From assembly GCA_042408355.1 (NCBI GenBank), contig JBHORD010000045.1, forward strand, positions 1-6,518: a stretch of DNA of 6,518 nt. Direction: 5' to 3'. This stretch comes from Fen-1038 sp042408355. GTDB lineage: Bacteria; Chloroflexota; Anaerolineae; Anaerolineales; Villigracilaceae. The translations under genes and the position numbers were made by a program. Shown here one piece after another: positions 5,528-6,518 of this stretch; positions within the stretch are counted from its first letter, which is position 1, and every line of letters begins with the position of its first letter. A model generated the notes under the pieces. That model did not search any database and was not told the DNA's origin. It saw only the letters and a list, made by a program, of their open reading frames with translations.

Positions 5528-5896
5528 TCATTTGAGGACGCCGATCTTTTTCAAGTTTTCTTCCAGCGATTCAAGTGTGGCGGGCTTGATGATCATTGCA
5601 TTGGCGCCGCCCTTCATCACGCGCGTCCGCGTTTCCGGCTGATCATCGGATGTGATCACAATCACGGGAACTGGGATCAGCCTTGGTTCGCGGCGCAGAT
5701 AAGCCAGAATTTCAAGACCATCCACGCCGGGCATGTTGATATCGAGCAGAATCAAACCGGGAGTAAAACCGCCCAGCAGAGCCATCGCCGCGCTGGCTCC
5801 ATAGGCGACGCGGCTTGGAATATCCAATACCGTCAGCATTTGATGCAAGGCATCCGCCGTCGAGCGGTTGTCGTCAATAATGATTGCATCGTTCAT
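5528..5896 (-). CDS. Stand-alone CheY-like response regulator receiver
   Basis: This 122-residue protein is a single receiver domain with no output domain. The acidic pocket is Asp8-Asp9 (IIIDDN), the phosphoacceptor is Asp52 in LILLDINMPGVDG, the switch residue is Thr82 or Ser83 in VIVITSDD, and Lys104-Pro105 (IIKP) completes the catalytic set, so it should be phosphorylatable. It acts in the cytoplasm, presumably receiving phosphate from a histidine kinase not in this window and signalling by protein contact. ATG at 5896 overlaps the stop of the upstream gene as ATGA, with GGAGG four bases before it inside the upstream coding end, so translation is probably coupled. The partner output is unknown. 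No unusual residue is missing. Confidence 0.93.
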   Translation of the reverse strand: MNDAIIIDDNRSTADALHQMLTVLDIPSRVAYGASAAMALLGGFTPGLILLDINMPGVDGLEILAYLRREPRLIPVPVIVITSDDQPETRTRVMKGGANAMIIKPATLESLEENLKKIGVLK

Positions 5897-6518
5897 TCAT
5901 CCTCCAAAACCACAGTGCCCATCACAGACACGTCATATCCCATCAGCCTGGAAACAGCCTCTCGAAAACCGCGCCCGGCCAAAAGTCCAAAGAGAGGCGC
6001 AAGCAAATCGCCGCCGGCGTATTCTTTCGGTATTACTAAATCGTATCGCTCCTGAAAGAGCGGAATAAAGTCTAAATCCAGCGCCTGGGCAGCAGCCGCA
6101 ACACCCAACCCGCAATCAGCGCGTCCTGATGCAATTGCCGCGGCAACTCCGAGATGTGTATATTCTTCCTGATTGTACCCTTGAATCGAGTCGGTCGAAA
6201 TCCCCATTAAGTTCAGGTGATAATCCAGCAGGACGCGCGTGCCTGCGCCGCGCTGCCGGTTCACAAACTGGACTTCAGGGCGGCTGAGGTCTCCCAAAGT
6301 TTTTACGCCCTTCGGGTTTCCGCGCCTGACAAGCAGACCCTGTTGGCGGCCGACCAGCGCCACAACTTTGACCGGAATATTCGGCAGGTATTGTCGAATG
6401 TACGAGAGGTTATATTCGCCGGTTTGCGGATCGAGCAAATGTGAACCGGCTAAATGCGCTTCACCGCGCCGCAGTGCGATCAAGCCGCCCTGCGAGCCAA
6501 CGTTGGCCGAAACAAAAC
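5893..6518 (-). CDS. PBP-like (molybdate-type substrate-binding) domain protein, 5' end outside window
   Basis: Only the C-terminal 207 residues are visible; the frame stays open to position 6518, so the start shown by any internal codon is not real. The visible part matches the PBP-like domain (PF12727 type) found on helix-turn-helix regulators and on MoeA-like proteins. Signatures in order are SQGGLIALRRGEAHLAGSH, LLDPQTGEYN, GRQQGLLVRRGNP, FVNRQRGAGTRVLLDYHL, GRADCGLGVAAAA and FQERYDLVIPKEY. This fold is related to periplasmic molybdate-binding proteins and is thought to sense or hold a molybdenum-linked ligand in the cytoplasm. Which N-terminal domain it carries (DNA-binding or MoeA-like) cannot be seen. 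It ends in the ATGA overlap with the receiver gene, implying a joint transcript. Domain identity is firm; ligand and role are inference. Confidence 0.9.
   Translation of the reverse strand, partial: FVSANVGSQGGLIALRRGEAHLAGSHLLDPQTGEYNLSYIRQYLPNIPVKVVALVGRQQGLLVRRGNPKGVKTLGDLSRPEVQFVNRQRGAGTRVLLDYHLNLMGISTDSIQGYNQEEYTHLGVAAAIASGRADCGLGVAAAAQALDLDFIPLFQERYDLVIPKEYAGGDLLAPLFGLLAGRGFREAVSRLMGYDVSVMGTVVLEDE

Noticed and set aside
5447..6055. 202-codon plus-strand open frame over the receiver and PBP genes
   Set aside because: It crosses two genuine, overlapping minus-strand genes and its translation shows no fold-like pattern.

Overview
The window is a single-strand (minus) gene cluster for aerobic respiration, read from high to low coordinates, and every convincing gene lies on that strand. 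No mobile element, CRISPR array, tRNA or rRNA was recognised. The proteins suggest a Gram-negative-type or monoderm environmental bacterium with a caa3-type oxidase. The closest overall feel is Chloroflexota (Anaerolineae-like), judged from the style of the CoxA, CoxB and subunit IV/III proteins and the molybdate-sensor-like PBP domain. That assignment is inference from protein character only. Genes are moderately GC-rich, while the gap at 4234-4391 is AT-rich.

Layout in transcription order. (1) 6518-5893: the C-terminal part of a protein with a PBP-like (periplasmic-binding-protein-fold) domain of the molybdate/molybdopterin type, entering from outside the window. (2) 5896-5528: a stand-alone CheY-like receiver whose ATG overlaps the previous stop (ATGA), so the two are probably translationally coupled. 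(3) 5432-5022: a small lipoprotein cytochrome c. (4) 4856-4392: a Bcp/PrxQ-type thiol peroxidase with its own probable promoter and a short terminator. (5) 4391-4148: an AT-rich leader with a candidate promoter, four TTGGTA boxes and two hairpins. (6) 4147-1: the cox operon, coxB (CuA subunit fused to cytochrome c), coxA, a fused subunit IV + subunit III gene, then a truncated SCO1/SenC copper chaperone gene.

Functionally, the lipoprotein cytochrome c could deliver electrons to the cytochrome domain on CoxB. From there they would pass through CuA to heme a and the heme a3/CuB site of CoxA, where O2 is reduced. The SCO protein would help load copper into CuA. The peroxiredoxin next door suits an oxygen-handling neighbourhood. 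The receiver and PBP-domain gene look like a separate regulatory unit.

I see no clearly undescribed system. The points most worth checking are the subunit IV-III fusion, the leader of the cox operon (TTGGTA boxes plus a perfect 17-bp inverted repeat), the coupling of a lone receiver to a molybdate-type PBP domain, and an exact in-frame 27-bp duplication at the left edge that may be an assembly fault.
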